NCBI GenBank assembly: GCA_038873195.1
Contig: JAVZEV010000001.1
Coordinates: forward strand, 338,490-402,489
Length of the DNA stretch: 64,000 nt
DNA from: Candidatus Bathyarchaeia archaeon
GTDB lineage: Archaea; Thermoproteota; Bathyarchaeia; Bathyarchaeales; Bathycorpusculaceae
Direction of reading: 5' to 3'
The translations under genes were made by a program, and so were the position numbers. The notes below the pieces were generated by a model that saw only the letters and a list, made by a program, of their open reading frames with translations, made no database searches and had not been told where the DNA came from. Position 1 is the stretch's first letter, and each line of letters opens with the position of its first letter. Positions 42,415-51,320 of the stretch are shown piece after piece.

Positions 42415-42605
42415 CACCGGGATAGTCCGACTGGTACGGTTGTGACTGTTATGCGTGCTGTGTTGCCTTTATCATCTGTGACTTAGAGGTGTACGTAGTA
42501 AATTCCGCTTGTGGTTAGTGTATGGTTGTGTTCCGCCTGAAACTGTTGATGTGAAGGTTACTAATTGGCCTACGCGGATTGAGGCTGAAAGCGGACTTAT
42601 AGAAA
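42415..42605 (-). pseudogene. remnant of an Ig/PKD-repeat surface protein
   Basis: Read on the minus strand, this gap holds pieces of the repeats seen in archaeal surface proteins: ASIRVGQLVTFTSTVSGGTQ in one frame, then after a frameshift HTLTTSGIYYVHL, an in-frame TAG, and VTDDKGNTARITVTTVPV. It is a dead fragment cut off near the recombinase gene, likely left by an integration or deletion. No complete gene is present between 42337 and 42649. Confidence 0.6.
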
Positions 42606-42649
42606 AAAATTAATTACTTCTTAGCTAAATTTCTTAATGTAGATGAAAA

Positions 42650-43315
42650 ATGGAAATCGCCATATTAGAAATTTATAAAAAATATAATATTCCATCGAAT
42701 TTGCAGAATCACATGTTGACGGCAACTGCTATGGCCAAAATATTGTGCGAAAATTGGATAGGGCCTTCTGTAAACATGGATGATATTATTACTACTATGC
42801 TAATACATGATATAGGTAACATTGCAAAAATGGATTTCAGTGCTCAGAATACCTTACCTGAAGAAAACAAGAACATTAATTTTTGGCAGAATGTACAGCA
42901 AGAATTCATAAGAAAGTATGGAGCGGATGATCATATTGCTACCTTTAATGTTGCGTCGGAATTAGGACTGAAACCGCGCATTTTGTGGCTTGTAATAAAC
43001 AAAATTTTTGTTCATAATGAATTAATCGCCGCTTCCAGTGATTATGAATTAAAAATTTGCGCATATTCCGATCAACGAACCGGGCCTCAAGGCATTGTGC
43101 CCCTTCGAGATAGATTTAAGGAGTTAAAGATAAGATACCGAAACAGACCGAATGCAAGTATAAATCATCCTAGAATTAAGTATCTCATAGAGTCTGCATA
43201 TAAAATAGAAAAACAAGTCTTGAAGTTCACTTCTTTGAGGTCTTCTAGTATTACGAAGAACATGGTTGCAGATAAAATGAAGGAGGTAATAGAATATGCC
43301 ATTCGGGTAAATTAA
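42650..43315 (+). CDS. HD-domain phosphohydrolase-like protein
   Basis: Protein of 221 residues. Metal ligands are visible: His21 (QNHMLTATA), His53-Asp54 in LIHDIGNI, and Asp141 in AYSDQRTGP. This is the HD superfamily of nucleotide phosphohydrolases and cyclic-nucleotide phosphodiesterases. The following RDRFKELKIRYR helix is typical of stand-alone archaeal members. It is the first gene of a three-gene operon with gaps of 12 and 5 bases. In context it could make or break a nucleotide signal for the membrane effector encoded next. The substrate is unknown. Confidence 0.82.
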   Translation: MEIAILEIYKKYNIPSNLQNHMLTATAMAKILCENWIGPSVNMDDIITTMLIHDIGNIAKMDFSAQNTLPEENKNINFWQNVQQEFIRKYGADDHIATFNVASELGLKPRILWLVINKIFVHNELIAASSDYELKICAYSDQRTGPQGIVPLRDRFKELKIRYRNRPNASINHPRIKYLIESAYKIEKQVLKFTSLRSSSITKNMVADKMKEVIEYAIRVN

Positions 43316-43327
43316 TCGGGGAGAGTT

Positions 43328-43939
43328 ATGACTGAAAGTAACGAAAATGTTGCCGTTAAGCTTGTTGGTTATTTTTTAATCGGATCCGTTATTTATTTTC
43401 TACTTAATGGATTTTCTTTAAGGTTAGATATAGACAACCTCATGAAATCGGCGTTTATTGACATTGTCGTTTATGCTCTCTTAGAATTCACTTTTGATCG
43501 ATGGCTTTGGAAAATCAAGGTAATCAAAGTGATTCTGAGAATAAAAACCCCCTATATTCATGGACGATGGAAAGGTTATATTAAGTCCTCTTACGATGAT
43601 TTTAAAACCAAAATACCTATCGTAATAGAGATTCATCAAAGGTATAAATCTACTAAACTCCTATACTACGATAAAAGAGCCATCTCACATGGTTTAATAA
43701 CCGTATTTGCAATAGAAGAAGGCAGTCCACCCAAGTTGTTTTGTATATATCATAATGAACCTATTATTGCATTTAAAAAAGAGCTCCAAATGCATTACGG
43801 AACAATGATTCTCACTTTACATAATAATGAGACAAAAATGAGTGGTGTGTATTTTAACTTTCCTTTACAAAGAAGCACTTACGGAGAGCTTTATGCTGAA
43901 CTTAAAGACAGAAAACTGAGGCACTGTTTTGAGGAATAG
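43328..43939 (+). CDS. Cap15-like 2TM-beta-barrel effector protein (S_2TMBeta type)
   Basis: Protein of 203 residues. Two membrane helices (about 9-28 and 38-60) are followed by a beta-barrel domain with the family features: GRWKG at 79-83, a later IPIVIEIHQRYK strand, FCIYHNEP, HYGTMILTLH, and GVYFNFPLQRSTYGE. This is the fold of Cap15 and related effectors of CBASS and Panoptes anti-virus systems, which bind a nucleotide and disrupt the inner membrane. No CD-NTase or mCpol gene is encoded next to it; instead an HD protein and a phosphohistidine-swivel protein are. Function by analogy only. Confidence 0.78.
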   Translation: MTESNENVAVKLVGYFLIGSVIYFLLNGFSLRLDIDNLMKSAFIDIVVYALLEFTFDRWLWKIKVIKVILRIKTPYIHGRWKGYIKSSYDDFKTKIPIVIEIHQRYKSTKLLYYDKRAISHGLITVFAIEEGSPPKLFCIYHNEPIIAFKKELQMHYGTMILTLHNNETKMSGVYFNFPLQRSTYGELYAELKDRKLRHCFEE

Positions 43940-43944
43940 TCATT

Positions 43945-45525
43945 ATGATTAGCTTGACAAATTATATAGAGGATATAATAAAACGAAATGATTGGGTAGT
44001 AGGAGGGGTTAACTTTGACGAAGACCCTCATTTCTCGTCTTTTTACATACGGGCTTCGAGCATGAAATATCTTGGTAGAAGAGCAAGAACGGGTTACCAT
44101 ACAATTATAGCGATTTATCAGAATTTCAACGAAACCTACTATATACCTAAACAAGAATGCGAGTTAGTGGCAGCATATTTATTAGAAAAAATGAAAAAAC
44201 AACCAGACTGGATGAACCATATTGTTACAAACATATATCGACGATGTATTGAACTTCGAAAGGTATTTGATAATTATGATATACTCTCTGATTTTTCGGT
44301 ATTATCACATCGGCAAATAATGAAACTTTATAAAAAACATTTCATCGCGCATTGGAGACTCTACCAACTAGCTCGAATTCCGGAAGCGTTGGATAGAGGA
44401 ATTGGGCTGTTAACAGGCTATTTGAAAACTTATTTGCAAAATAAAAGTAAATTGCAAGATCCTATAGAGATTAATAAATTATTTTGCAAATTAACGACAC
44501 CTACAAAACCCAGCATCTTTCAAGAAGAATTCTTTGAATTTTTAGAGATAGTAAAAGCTATAGAAAAAATTCCTGCTCAAAAAGAGGTTTTCAAAAACCC
44601 AGATAGGTTGTTGCTTTTGCGGGCGGATCCAACCGTATTAAGAAGGGTAGAGGATCACAGAAAGAAATGGGGGTTTTTAGAGTATCATGGTTATACTTAT
44701 CGAAAACTCCCTGACTTAGATTACTTTGTTAATAGAATTAAAGAATATTTAAGACACGATTTTCTATGGAAAACCAAGGAGCAATTTGCAAATGTCATAA
44801 ATAGTATTAAAGAAGAACAGAAAGCATTATACTCGAAATATAACATAGACACAATACACCAAAAAATGTTCACAGTTTATGGTGAAATTGGCCTTGTAAA
44901 GCTTTTCAGAAGATTTATTCAGCTTAGAAATTTCTTTTTTCTTGATAAATTGATGAATGAAATTGCTTTTAGAAAAGGTTATGAAGAAAGTATAATACGC
45001 TCTCTACTTCCTGAAGAAATAGAGCGTCTACTGGCAGGAAAGCTAAATGTAGGCGAAGACATTAAAAGCAGAACAGAATTTATGGTCTATCTAATTCATG
45101 GCAACGACGAAAAAGTAATCAGTGGAACTAAACATTTGTGGATAAAAGAAAAACTCGAGGCTAAAGTAAGCTCTTTTTCAAGATCAAGTGAACTTCACGG
45201 CACACCAGCATCATTAGGTCACGTCAGAGGAATTTGCAAGATTCTGACTAGACCTGAAGATGCGGTAATTAAAGGCTTCCAAGATGGTGAGATAATTATC
45301 AGCGAGTCAATTGATCCAGACTTGATACCATTAGTAACAAAAGCTGGAGGAGTCGCAACCGAACAAGGTGGTGTCACATGTCATGCAACAATTATATGTA
45401 GGGAGCTTGGTAAACCTGCATTAATCGGGGTGCGAAATTTATTACATACTATTAAGGATTATGATGAAATCATATTGGATGCTTATACAGGAAAAATATC
45501 GATTTTGAAAAGGAGATTGTGGTAG
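43945..45525 (+). CDS. PEP-utilizer-type phosphohistidine-swivel protein lacking an ATP-grasp domain
   Basis: Protein of 526 residues. The C-terminal 110 residues form the swivelling phosphohistidine domain of PEP synthase and rifampin phosphotransferase, with the active His at 480 in GGVTCHATIICREL. The preceding 400 residues are mainly helical (DHRKKWGFLEYHGYTY resembles the helical middle part of PEP-synthase-like proteins), but there is no ATP-grasp module to load the phosphate. It may need another kinase or accept phosphate from a different donor. It follows the 2TM-beta gene by 5 bases. Target and reaction unknown. Confidence 0.75.
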   Translation: MISLTNYIEDIIKRNDWVVGGVNFDEDPHFSSFYIRASSMKYLGRRARTGYHTIIAIYQNFNETYYIPKQECELVAAYLLEKMKKQPDWMNHIVTNIYRRCIELRKVFDNYDILSDFSVLSHRQIMKLYKKHFIAHWRLYQLARIPEALDRGIGLLTGYLKTYLQNKSKLQDPIEINKLFCKLTTPTKPSIFQEEFFEFLEIVKAIEKIPAQKEVFKNPDRLLLLRADPTVLRRVEDHRKKWGFLEYHGYTYRKLPDLDYFVNRIKEYLRHDFLWKTKEQFANVINSIKEEQKALYSKYNIDTIHQKMFTVYGEIGLVKLFRRFIQLRNFFFLDKLMNEIAFRKGYEESIIRSLLPEEIERLLAGKLNVGEDIKSRTEFMVYLIHGNDEKVISGTKHLWIKEKLEAKVSSFSRSSELHGTPASLGHVRGICKILTRPEDAVIKGFQDGEIIISESIDPDLIPLVTKAGGVATEQGGVTCHATIICRELGKPALIGVRNLLHTIKDYDEIILDAYTGKISILKRRLW

Positions 45526-45570
45526 CACAAGGCCTAAATAACTATTTTTCGTGCATAGGCATGTTGTCCC

Positions 45571-46224
45571 TTATGTCTCTTGGTTTAATGCTAGTAGATT
45601 TATATTTTTAGGAAACATGGAAGGACCTACCATCATCGATGCTGTTATTATGGTCTGCATTTGAAGGCTTTTCATTTCTTTGCAAATTTCTGGGACCATG
45701 CGTTTGGGTATTCTGTCAAAAAAGTCGTCTCCAATAAGGCATCTATAACCTTTTGCGGCATCTAATGGGTTTTCCTTATTTACCATAATGTTGATTGAAT
45801 GTTGGTCTGGAAATAGTTTGAGTGTTATTTTTCCGTTTACTGTTTTGGAAAGGGAGTATTTGTGGCGGATTCCAAACGCCAGCAGAATAGCTCTTACAAT
45901 GGTTGATTTTCCGGAACCGCACGGTCCATAAATGACGTTTATTGCGTCTTTTTTGAATATTGCCTCAAACTCTTTGAACGGTCCAACATTCTCAAGCTTT
46001 AACGATTCAATCTGGAATGGTAAAAGATGAGCTTCGCAGTAACGTGCTTCTTCACGTCCAGCCTCTGCAACGATTATTTGAAGATAGTCACGGGCTGTCT
46101 TGGGAATAGTTACTTTTAAGGCTTCTTTGATTGCTTCTTCGGTAAGCTTTGAAATGTCAAGGTTCTCTTTCTTTGCCTTCTCAACCAAATCGTTGTCAAG
46201 ATATAACAAGGTTTTCTTCTTCAT
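45571..46224 (-). CDS. CcdA/RHH-like domain fused to a short SMC-like ATPase half
   Basis: Protein of about 217 residues from ATG 46224. The first 40 residues (KKTLLYLDNDLVEKAKKENLD) look like a CcdA/RHH-type DNA-binding unit. The rest has Walker A GPCGSGKST in an SMC/RecF-type nucleotide domain, but no long coiled coil and no clear signature or Walker B aspartate. It may be a truncated ABC-type ATPase or a fused regulator. It is convergent with the HD/2TM-beta/PEP operon. Confidence 0.6.
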   Translation of the reverse strand: MKKKTLLYLDNDLVEKAKKENLDISKLTEEAIKEALKVTIPKTARDYLQIIVAEAGREEARYCEAHLLPFQIESLKLENVGPFKEFEAIFKKDAINVIYGPCGSGKSTIVRAILLAFGIRHKYSLSKTVNGKITLKLFPDQHSINIMVNKENPLDAAKGYRCLIGDDFFDRIPKRMVPEICKEMKSLQMQTIITASMMVGPSMFPKNINLLALNQET

Positions 46225-46337
46225 GAGAATTAAATGCATAAGACCGTATAGAAAAATCTTGCCTACAACCACATATAGCCTACTTTATGCTATTTAAATA
46301 ATGCCTTGATCTTTTAATTGCAGGAAGGACTAGGCTC

Positions 46338-46481
46338 TTAAAGCATTACAGCTGCATCCAAAGCTTCTTGGGCTAATCGTTTAACACTTAACAATTCTTT
46401 TTCCAGTTTGGCTATTTGCTTTTTAATAGTTTCAATTTCAGCCTTCAACTCCCTATACTCATCAGATTTCACACGGTTCAC
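46338..46481 (-). CDS. small coiled-coil protein
   Basis: A 47-residue frame from GTG 46481: YRELKAEIETIKKQIAKLEK has a regular heptad pattern of Leu and Ile with Lys and Glu, followed by more helix. The periodicity suggests a real coiled-coil peptide. The remaining part of the 46225-46767 gap (46482-46767) shows nothing I can support. Confidence 0.45.
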   Translation of the reverse strand: MNRVKSDEYRELKAEIETIKKQIAKLEKELLSVKRLAQEALDAAVML

Positions 46482-46767
46482 CGCAATCTTATGATATTAT
46501 TGGAAATTTGATAGCTAAATCTCCATTTACTGAGATACAGTAGTTTAACATCGATTTTGCATCTAGAGATTTCAAAAGACATGGGATACGGGAAGAACCG
46601 TTCTTATTTCTACAATCGGATACTTTGACTGCCATCAAAATAGTCTATTGCATAAAATATACTTGATTTTACATTTTGTTCCAATTCTTGATATGCAAAA
46701 ATTCACAAGAAAGTTAAAATCACTTCTCAGACGGTTAGATCTAAGTCTAAAACTGAGTTTCAGTTTT

Positions 46768-47067
46768 CTAATTAGTCGGGTTTGGCGTTTCCTCCTCTGA
46801 TGTCTTTTCTTTCTTCTTTTTGTATTTCTTGGCTTCGTATCTAACCTTGTTGACATATGCTGGTGTCGTTCCGAGAACCTTCGCAATTTCAGAAGATTGC
46901 ATCCCTAAGTCTGACAGAAAGAGGATTCCATCCGAAATAGGTTTGTCTTTAAAGACGCTAGCCGCGGTTACTTTGATTAATATATCAAGTTTGTTTGATA
47001 ACTCGTCAAATTGCTTTTCATTAATCATAATAGTAGTTTTGGGATGTTTCTTTTTACGTAGACCCAT
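46768..47067 (-). CDS. HTH DNA-binding protein
   Basis: Protein of 99 residues from ATG 47067, which follows GAAGGAGAGC. The middle part (SDLGMQSSEIAKVLGTTPAYV) is a sigma-like or XRE-like helix-turn-helix. The tail is basic (KKYKKKKEKTSEEE). It probably binds DNA. It is divergent from the wHTH-nuclease gene, so the region 47068-47146 may be a shared control region. Confidence 0.65.
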   Translation of the reverse strand: MGLRKKKHPKTTIMINEKQFDELSNKLDILIKVTAASVFKDKPISDGILFLSDLGMQSSEIAKVLGTTPAYVNKVRYEAKKYKKKKEKTSEEETPNPTN

Positions 47068-47146
47068 TATATGCTCTCCTTCTTTAGTTGTACTAAAAAT
47101 AATGTTTATGAATAGAATCATATATAACATTTTAGAGTGAGAATAA

Positions 47147-47938
47147 ATGCAAAAGTCAAAAGTCACCTTAGATGATGTTTTCGCATTTGTTAATGATAAG
47201 GCACTTGAGGAACATAAATTTGTATCTGTTAACGAAGTCGTTCAAAAATTTGGAATAGACAAAGTCAAAAGTAGAAAAATGTTAAACTCGTTGGTGAGTG
47301 AAGGAAAACTTGCTTTAGTTTACGAAAGCAAGCATATCAAAATCTACGCGCCGAAAGAAATAATTGAGCAGATGGTACGAACCGTTAAGAAACCGAAATG
47401 GGTCGAAAATTATGTGCTTCCAGGCAAAGAACAGTATATGAAGGAAAAGAAAAAACTTGATGAATCATTGTTTGAATACGAACGGTTTGAAGAGCTTCTG
47501 TACTTGAAAAACGAACGACTCGAAGAACCAGTTATCTTCACTTTTGAATGGTTAGGCTTTAAAGTGAAGAAACTTCCAAAAGGCTCTTTTGCGGATTTTG
47601 AATTAGAAAAAGACGGATTTATTGCTGCTGTTGAAGTATCTGGGGGAAATGCTGGTTGTCCAATTTCGGAGGTTCGACAATTAACAGATTATTACAACAA
47701 AACGCTTATTGAAGAAAAGAGAGAAATCCCACATCTCCTTCTCTTATTTAACCATTTTAACGACCAAGATTTGAAAGATAGAAAAGAGCCATTTGCTCCA
47801 GAAATCAGAAAAGCAGCACAACGATACAAAATAACACTTGCAACAACTGCCCAGTTATATGATAAGATAAGAAGAGTCAAGTCTGGCGAAAAGCGAGAGA
47901 ACATCGTCAGAGAGATTATGGAAGGGAAATGGGGTTAA
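47147..47938 (+). CDS. winged-helix plus PD-(D/E)XK-like nuclease
   Basis: Protein of 263 residues. Residues 1-75 form a winged helix (FVSVNEVVQKFGIDKVKSRKML). From about 130 onward a restriction-endonuclease-like core appears: FADFELEKDGFIAAVEVSGG, with Asp, then Glu-Val and Ser where Lys is usual, and a following QLTDYYNK helix with LLLLFNHFN strand. A changed lysine may mean altered or lost activity. It overlaps the next convergent gene by 4 bases. Confidence 0.6.
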   Translation: MQKSKVTLDDVFAFVNDKALEEHKFVSVNEVVQKFGIDKVKSRKMLNSLVSEGKLALVYESKHIKIYAPKEIIEQMVRTVKKPKWVENYVLPGKEQYMKEKKKLDESLFEYERFEELLYLKNERLEEPVIFTFEWLGFKVKKLPKGSFADFELEKDGFIAAVEVSGGNAGCPISEVRQLTDYYNKTLIEEKREIPHLLLLFNHFNDQDLKDRKEPFAPEIRKAAQRYKITLATTAQLYDKIRRVKSGEKRENIVREIMEGKWG

Positions 47939-48318
47939 GTCGGCTGCGATGCTGCTGGTTGTTGCAGTGTTTTCAATTTTTCTCGTGCTAATCGTTTCCA
48001 TTCTTCGGGGACAAAATCTATTACTCTCTTGGGACAACCACCTTTCTCCTTTTCTTCTTCAATAAGACCAAGGCTCTTGCATTCATCAATAAAGTAAGAA
48101 ACTGTTCTTTTCGGAATTTTGGTCTTCACAGCAATCTGTTCTCTAGTCATTTTTCCTTCACAGAACACCCATATTATTCTTCTTTCATCGGTGGATGCGA
48201 TTTTCTTGGCTTGTTCCGCCACCACAAAACCAGCAAGTAGTTTTGCGAATTTTAAAATCTGAAGTAAACTCTCCTCTGGTTTTGGCAATTCAACTGTGGC
48301 TTTTTTCTTTTTTTGCAT
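47935..48318 (-). CDS. winged-helix DNA-binding protein
   Basis: Protein of 127 residues. A helical N-terminus (LLQILKFAKLLAGFVVAEQ) precedes a wHTH: RRIIWVFCEGKMTREQIAVK, then TKIPKRTVSYFIDECKSLGLI. The tail is basic. It is probably a transcription or plasmid-type regulator. It is the last gene of a minus-strand group with the two small genes at 48366 and 48691. Confidence 0.7.
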   Translation of the reverse strand: MQKKKKATVELPKPEESLLQILKFAKLLAGFVVAEQAKKIASTDERRIIWVFCEGKMTREQIAVKTKIPKRTVSYFIDECKSLGLIEEEKEKGGCPKRVIDFVPEEWKRLAREKLKTLQQPAASQPT

Positions 48319-48365
48319 AGCTATGAATTATGCTGATGATTCTACTTAAAATCTTTGTAGGAAAG

Positions 48366-48680
48366 CTAGTTTTTCCGTGCAGAAGGCGACTCAGCTTGCT
48401 GATCAAGAAAAGCAGTCAACAACAAAAACTTCGTCAACTTTTCCTTATCTGAAACAACATCCTTCGGCAAGTTATTAATTATCTGAGCAAGCTTCGAAGG
48501 CTGAAGAACCCCTCCAACACGCTCAAGAACCCCAATAATCTGCGCTTTTTCAGAAACCGATGCCTCCCTTCCCACATGCGACCTAAACAAACCAATTACG
48601 CTATTGCCTAAATCTACGAAAATATAATTATGTGGTTTGCGATAAAAACTGATTTTCTCAACAAAATGTTTTCTGAACAA
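48366..48680 (-). CDS. hypothetical protein, possibly truncated
   Basis: Protein of 104 residues. SEKAQIIGVLERVGGVLQPS is helical, and KFLLLTAFLDQQAESPSARKN resembles the beginning of a domain whose remainder is missing, as if the gene were cut short. It follows the small helical gene at 48691 by 10 bases. No reliable family. Confidence 0.45.
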   Translation of the reverse strand: MFRKHFVEKISFYRKPHNYIFVDLGNSVIGLFRSHVGREASVSEKAQIIGVLERVGGVLQPSKLAQIINNLPKDVVSDKEKLTKFLLLTAFLDQQAESPSARKN

Positions 48681-48690
48681 AAAGCGATTT

Positions 48691-48900
48691 TTATGAAGTT
48701 CTTGGTTCCTTTTCCAATTGCTTTAATGTTTTCATGAACCCTTCCACGGAATCCTTCATCTTAACAAAATATTCTGGCTTTCCGGTTTCATCAAAATTTA
48801 TGGCTGCAGACAAACACTCATCAATGAGTTGCCTAAGCTTAATTCTATCTTCCCTCGTCAACCTTGCAACTACATTTTCCGCTTTTCCCAAAGTATCCAT
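48691..48900 (-). CDS. small helical protein
   Basis: Protein of 69 residues. TLGKAENVVARLTREDRIKL and KMKDSVEGFMKTLKQLEKEP are amphipathic helices. No family recognised. It is the first gene of a minus-strand group and could be an accessory or DNA-binding protein. Confidence 0.5.
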   Translation of the reverse strand: MDTLGKAENVVARLTREDRIKLRQLIDECLSAAINFDETGKPEYFVKMKDSVEGFMKTLKQLEKEPRTS

Positions 48901-49025
48901 CTAACATCAACATCAAAAAAGGTTGATATTAAACAAATACTTTTCTCATTCATTCCATAAAAATAACGAATTCAATAAATTTTAAATCACCACTTTTGAG
49001 ATATATTAAAAGAGGGTTTTGCAAA

Positions 49026-49334
49026 ATGTTGGCTTCACTCTTAACTGTTTTAAGTCAGGAACCACCAACTCCAACACCGAATGACACCCCAGACATCCTG
49101 CCAAGCCCAATAATTCTCATAGCCATCGCCATAATCATTGCTGGGGTGATTGCATGGAAGTATAAGGCTCACCTAGAATTTGCCGCAATAACCTGTGCAA
49201 CAGTTGGAGGCTTCATAATTGGGCTGATTTTAACCCCGCCATACGCCAACATCGGATTAGGAACAATGACATCACTAGCCGCGCTGTTTCTCTCAACAGC
49301 GATAGTCATCACAATAAAGCTTATAAGAAAATAG
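49026..49334 (+). CDS. three-pass membrane protein
   Basis: Protein of 102 residues from ATG 49026. A proline-rich N-terminal part (PPTPTPNDTPDILPSP) precedes three membrane helices (about 27-43, 48-68 and 76-98). The TTG at 48996 is less likely. No family recognised. It is convergent with the nuclease-like gene next to it. Confidence 0.58.
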   Translation: MLASLLTVLSQEPPTPTPNDTPDILPSPIILIAIAIIIAGVIAWKYKAHLEFAAITCATVGGFIIGLILTPPYANIGLGTMTSLAALFLSTAIVITIKLIRK

Positions 49335-49347
49335 AAAATGGAATGCG

Positions 49348-49818
49348 CTATTCTATTCCTTCTCTCTTCGCCCATTCTCGTATTTCATCTTCCGTCATGA
49401 TAACTATACGAGTTTTAGGATGCGCTTCATTTGTCCACAGTCTAACTTTTTCCAGCAAAGTTTTCCATAAATCTTCATTCTCTTTCTTTTGGTGAATTTG
49501 GGCACCTTTCCTTAGAGTATCTAAATTTTCTTTTCCAAGCACCAAGATGCCCATGGAGGCTCCAACATCGTCTAAGTTTGCAATACTTCCTTTGATGTGT
49601 TTCGGATTTATTGCGGTTTTAGCTTCAATTTCAAAAGCTACGACTGGAAGTTTTGGAACTCTAAGCAATGTCTCAGTAGATTTAGGCTTTGGAAAGCGAA
49701 ACCTTTTGTCATACCACACAATGTCAACCCAAGCCGAACTAGACGCTGGAACTTCACGTTCCACTTCAAACTCCAGTTTCTCTCCAAGCTCGCAAATTAT
49801 CTCCTCCAAAGATTTCAT
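49348..49818 (-). CDS. PD-(D/E)XK-like nuclease
   Basis: Protein of 156 residues. VDIVWYDK supplies Asp, and PVVAFEIEAKTAINPKHIKG supplies the Glu and a Lys near the right place. The helix KGSIANLDDVGASMGILVLG follows. It is a paralogue of the broken gene at 63023 (shared FEIEA, KG-I-NL and GI-V blocks). Such proteins are archaeal restriction-like or repair nucleases. Target unknown. Confidence 0.65.
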   Translation of the reverse strand: MKSLEEIICELGEKLEFEVEREVPASSSAWVDIVWYDKRFRFPKPKSTETLLRVPKLPVVAFEIEAKTAINPKHIKGSIANLDDVGASMGILVLGKENLDTLRKGAQIHQKKENEDLWKTLLEKVRLWTNEAHPKTRIVIMTEDEIREWAKREGIE

Positions 49819-49897
49819 ACATGGTTACCTTTCTAGCTAGCTTTTTAATATTCTCCCTTGTAAATTTTAAATCTAACTGGATTATCAATTAACAGCT

Positions 49898-50437
49898 ATG
49901 TATCAGAGTGCCCCACCGCCTGTAAGTGTAGTTTGGCTTGGCGAAATTCCATTCATCACGATAATTGCTGCAAGTGTTGAAACATATAGGAAAGAGTGCT
50001 GCGGGCTTTTACTTGGATACCGTTCATGGAGCCATTGGGATAAGACCCGCAGAGCCCTTGTTGAGCAAGCGTACCAGTTTCAGACTTCAGAGCGTTCACG
50101 TTATTCTGTGACCGTTCCAAGAGAAGAATCTCGATGCAAAGACATGATTTATAAACTATCCATGTTTGAGCCATTGGGCTATTTTCACTCACATCCTGAA
50201 TGCGATCCAACACCAACAAAAGATGATGTTCAAAGCATGAAAATCAACGACATCGAGCTAATAGTTACCATTGAAAAGAAAGACAGAAACGTACCATGGA
50301 GATACGACGCATCAAAAAAGCTGCTGGCAGGCGTCCTTGGAGAATTTCGGTTTGAATTAGCCGCATATACTCGGACAAAAAGCAAAAGCCCAACAGTTAA
50401 AAAGCTAGATTTGCTCTGCCCCTTTGCCTTGGAATAG
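49898..50437 (+). CDS. JAMM/MPN-domain metallopeptidase
   Basis: Protein of 179 residues. Glu33 (RKECCGLLLG), HSHP with His97 and His99, and the TKDD segment giving Asp110 make the JAMM zinc site. Such enzymes cleave isopeptide bonds of ubiquitin-like or SAMP-type modifiers, or act in defence and cysteine metabolism. No ubiquitin-like or E1-like gene is seen in the window, so its partner is unclear. It stands alone on the plus strand. Confidence 0.82.
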   Translation: MYQSAPPPVSVVWLGEIPFITIIAASVETYRKECCGLLLGYRSWSHWDKTRRALVEQAYQFQTSERSRYSVTVPREESRCKDMIYKLSMFEPLGYFHSHPECDPTPTKDDVQSMKINDIELIVTIEKKDRNVPWRYDASKKLLAGVLGEFRFELAAYTRTKSKSPTVKKLDLLCPFALE

Positions 50438-50535
50438 GTTCAAAATACTTCGACACACAAGTCAAACCACCAGAATAAAATGATTACATCACCAGTGCAA
50501 GGCGACTTAGGTAGCGACCGCTACACTATATGTCG

Positions 50536-50835
50536 TTAGACCTCTTCTTTTCTTGAGCACCTCTTGATCCAATGTTTTTCTTTAACCGTCTTCTCTCTTT
50601 GTTCTGCCTCGAAGCGCTCCATCATCCTTTTGAGGTATATGTCAAGGGCTTTATTGCTTAGAAACTCATATCCCTGTACCCAGTTAAAGTCAAACCGTAA
50701 AGGTTTCTCAGAGCAAACATAGCTCACCATCCCAGTATCAAACTCAAAGAATAAGGAACAGGAACCCCTAAGCTCAACCTTAATTATTTTAGCGTCTTCA
50801 ACAAGCCTCTTCCAAGTCTCAAAATCAAGCTCCAT
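50536..50835 (-). CDS. hypothetical protein
   Basis: Protein of 99 residues. A mixed alpha/beta start (ETWKRLVEDAKIIKVELRG) is followed by strands with FDFNWVQGYEF and a helical C-terminus with Lys- and Arg-rich end. No family recognised. It is between a peptidase gene and a small protein gene and may be part of a mobile region. Confidence 0.5.
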   Translation of the reverse strand: MELDFETWKRLVEDAKIIKVELRGSCSLFFEFDTGMVSYVCSEKPLRFDFNWVQGYEFLSNKALDIYLKRMMERFEAEQREKTVKEKHWIKRCSRKEEV

Positions 50836-51013
50836 CCATCAATCCTTCGGGAATAGCAGAGCTTAAAATAACATTGGCATTCTCTAAAGCTGCAAAATTT
50901 CTCCTATCCAACACTCAAGCCTCAAACCAAAATCTTAGAAATTAGTTTTTAAGATTTATCAAAAAATTTTTATTCGTTTTTTAACCATAAGCCAGAGAAA
51001 CGAGGCTTACTAG

Positions 51014-51256
51014 TTAAACAGTCCTTACTACGATCGGTTTCTCTTGAATTTCTGTTCGGAGAATCGCAACTTTTTTGCCCAGTAACTTATCAAGAGTTTG
51101 CAGGATTTCAGCTTCCCTTGTCCCATTTAAATACGAGATTACAAGGTTTAATTGTTTATTACATCTCATAACGGCTATTGTTTGATTATTTTCCACTTTT
51201 ATTTTCTTAAGGGTTCCAACAATTTCTTCCCAAGGCTGAAGACATATTTCCTTCAA
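51014..51256 (-). CDS. small hypothetical protein
   Basis: Protein of 80 residues. IVGTLKKIKVENNQTIAVMR and VAILRTEIQEKPIVVRTV show strand-rich ends around a helix (REAEILQTLDKLLGKK), possibly a small beta-barrel or ferredoxin-like fold. No family recognised. GAGGAGAAG lies directly upstream of its ATG. Confidence 0.55.
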   Translation of the reverse strand: MKEICLQPWEEIVGTLKKIKVENNQTIAVMRCNKQLNLVISYLNGTREAEILQTLDKLLGKKVAILRTEIQEKPIVVRTV

Positions 51257-51320
51257 CGCTTCTCCTCCTCATAAGTAATTTTCCTTTTGTTTCTTATGTA
51301 AAAGTAGATAATTGAAAACT

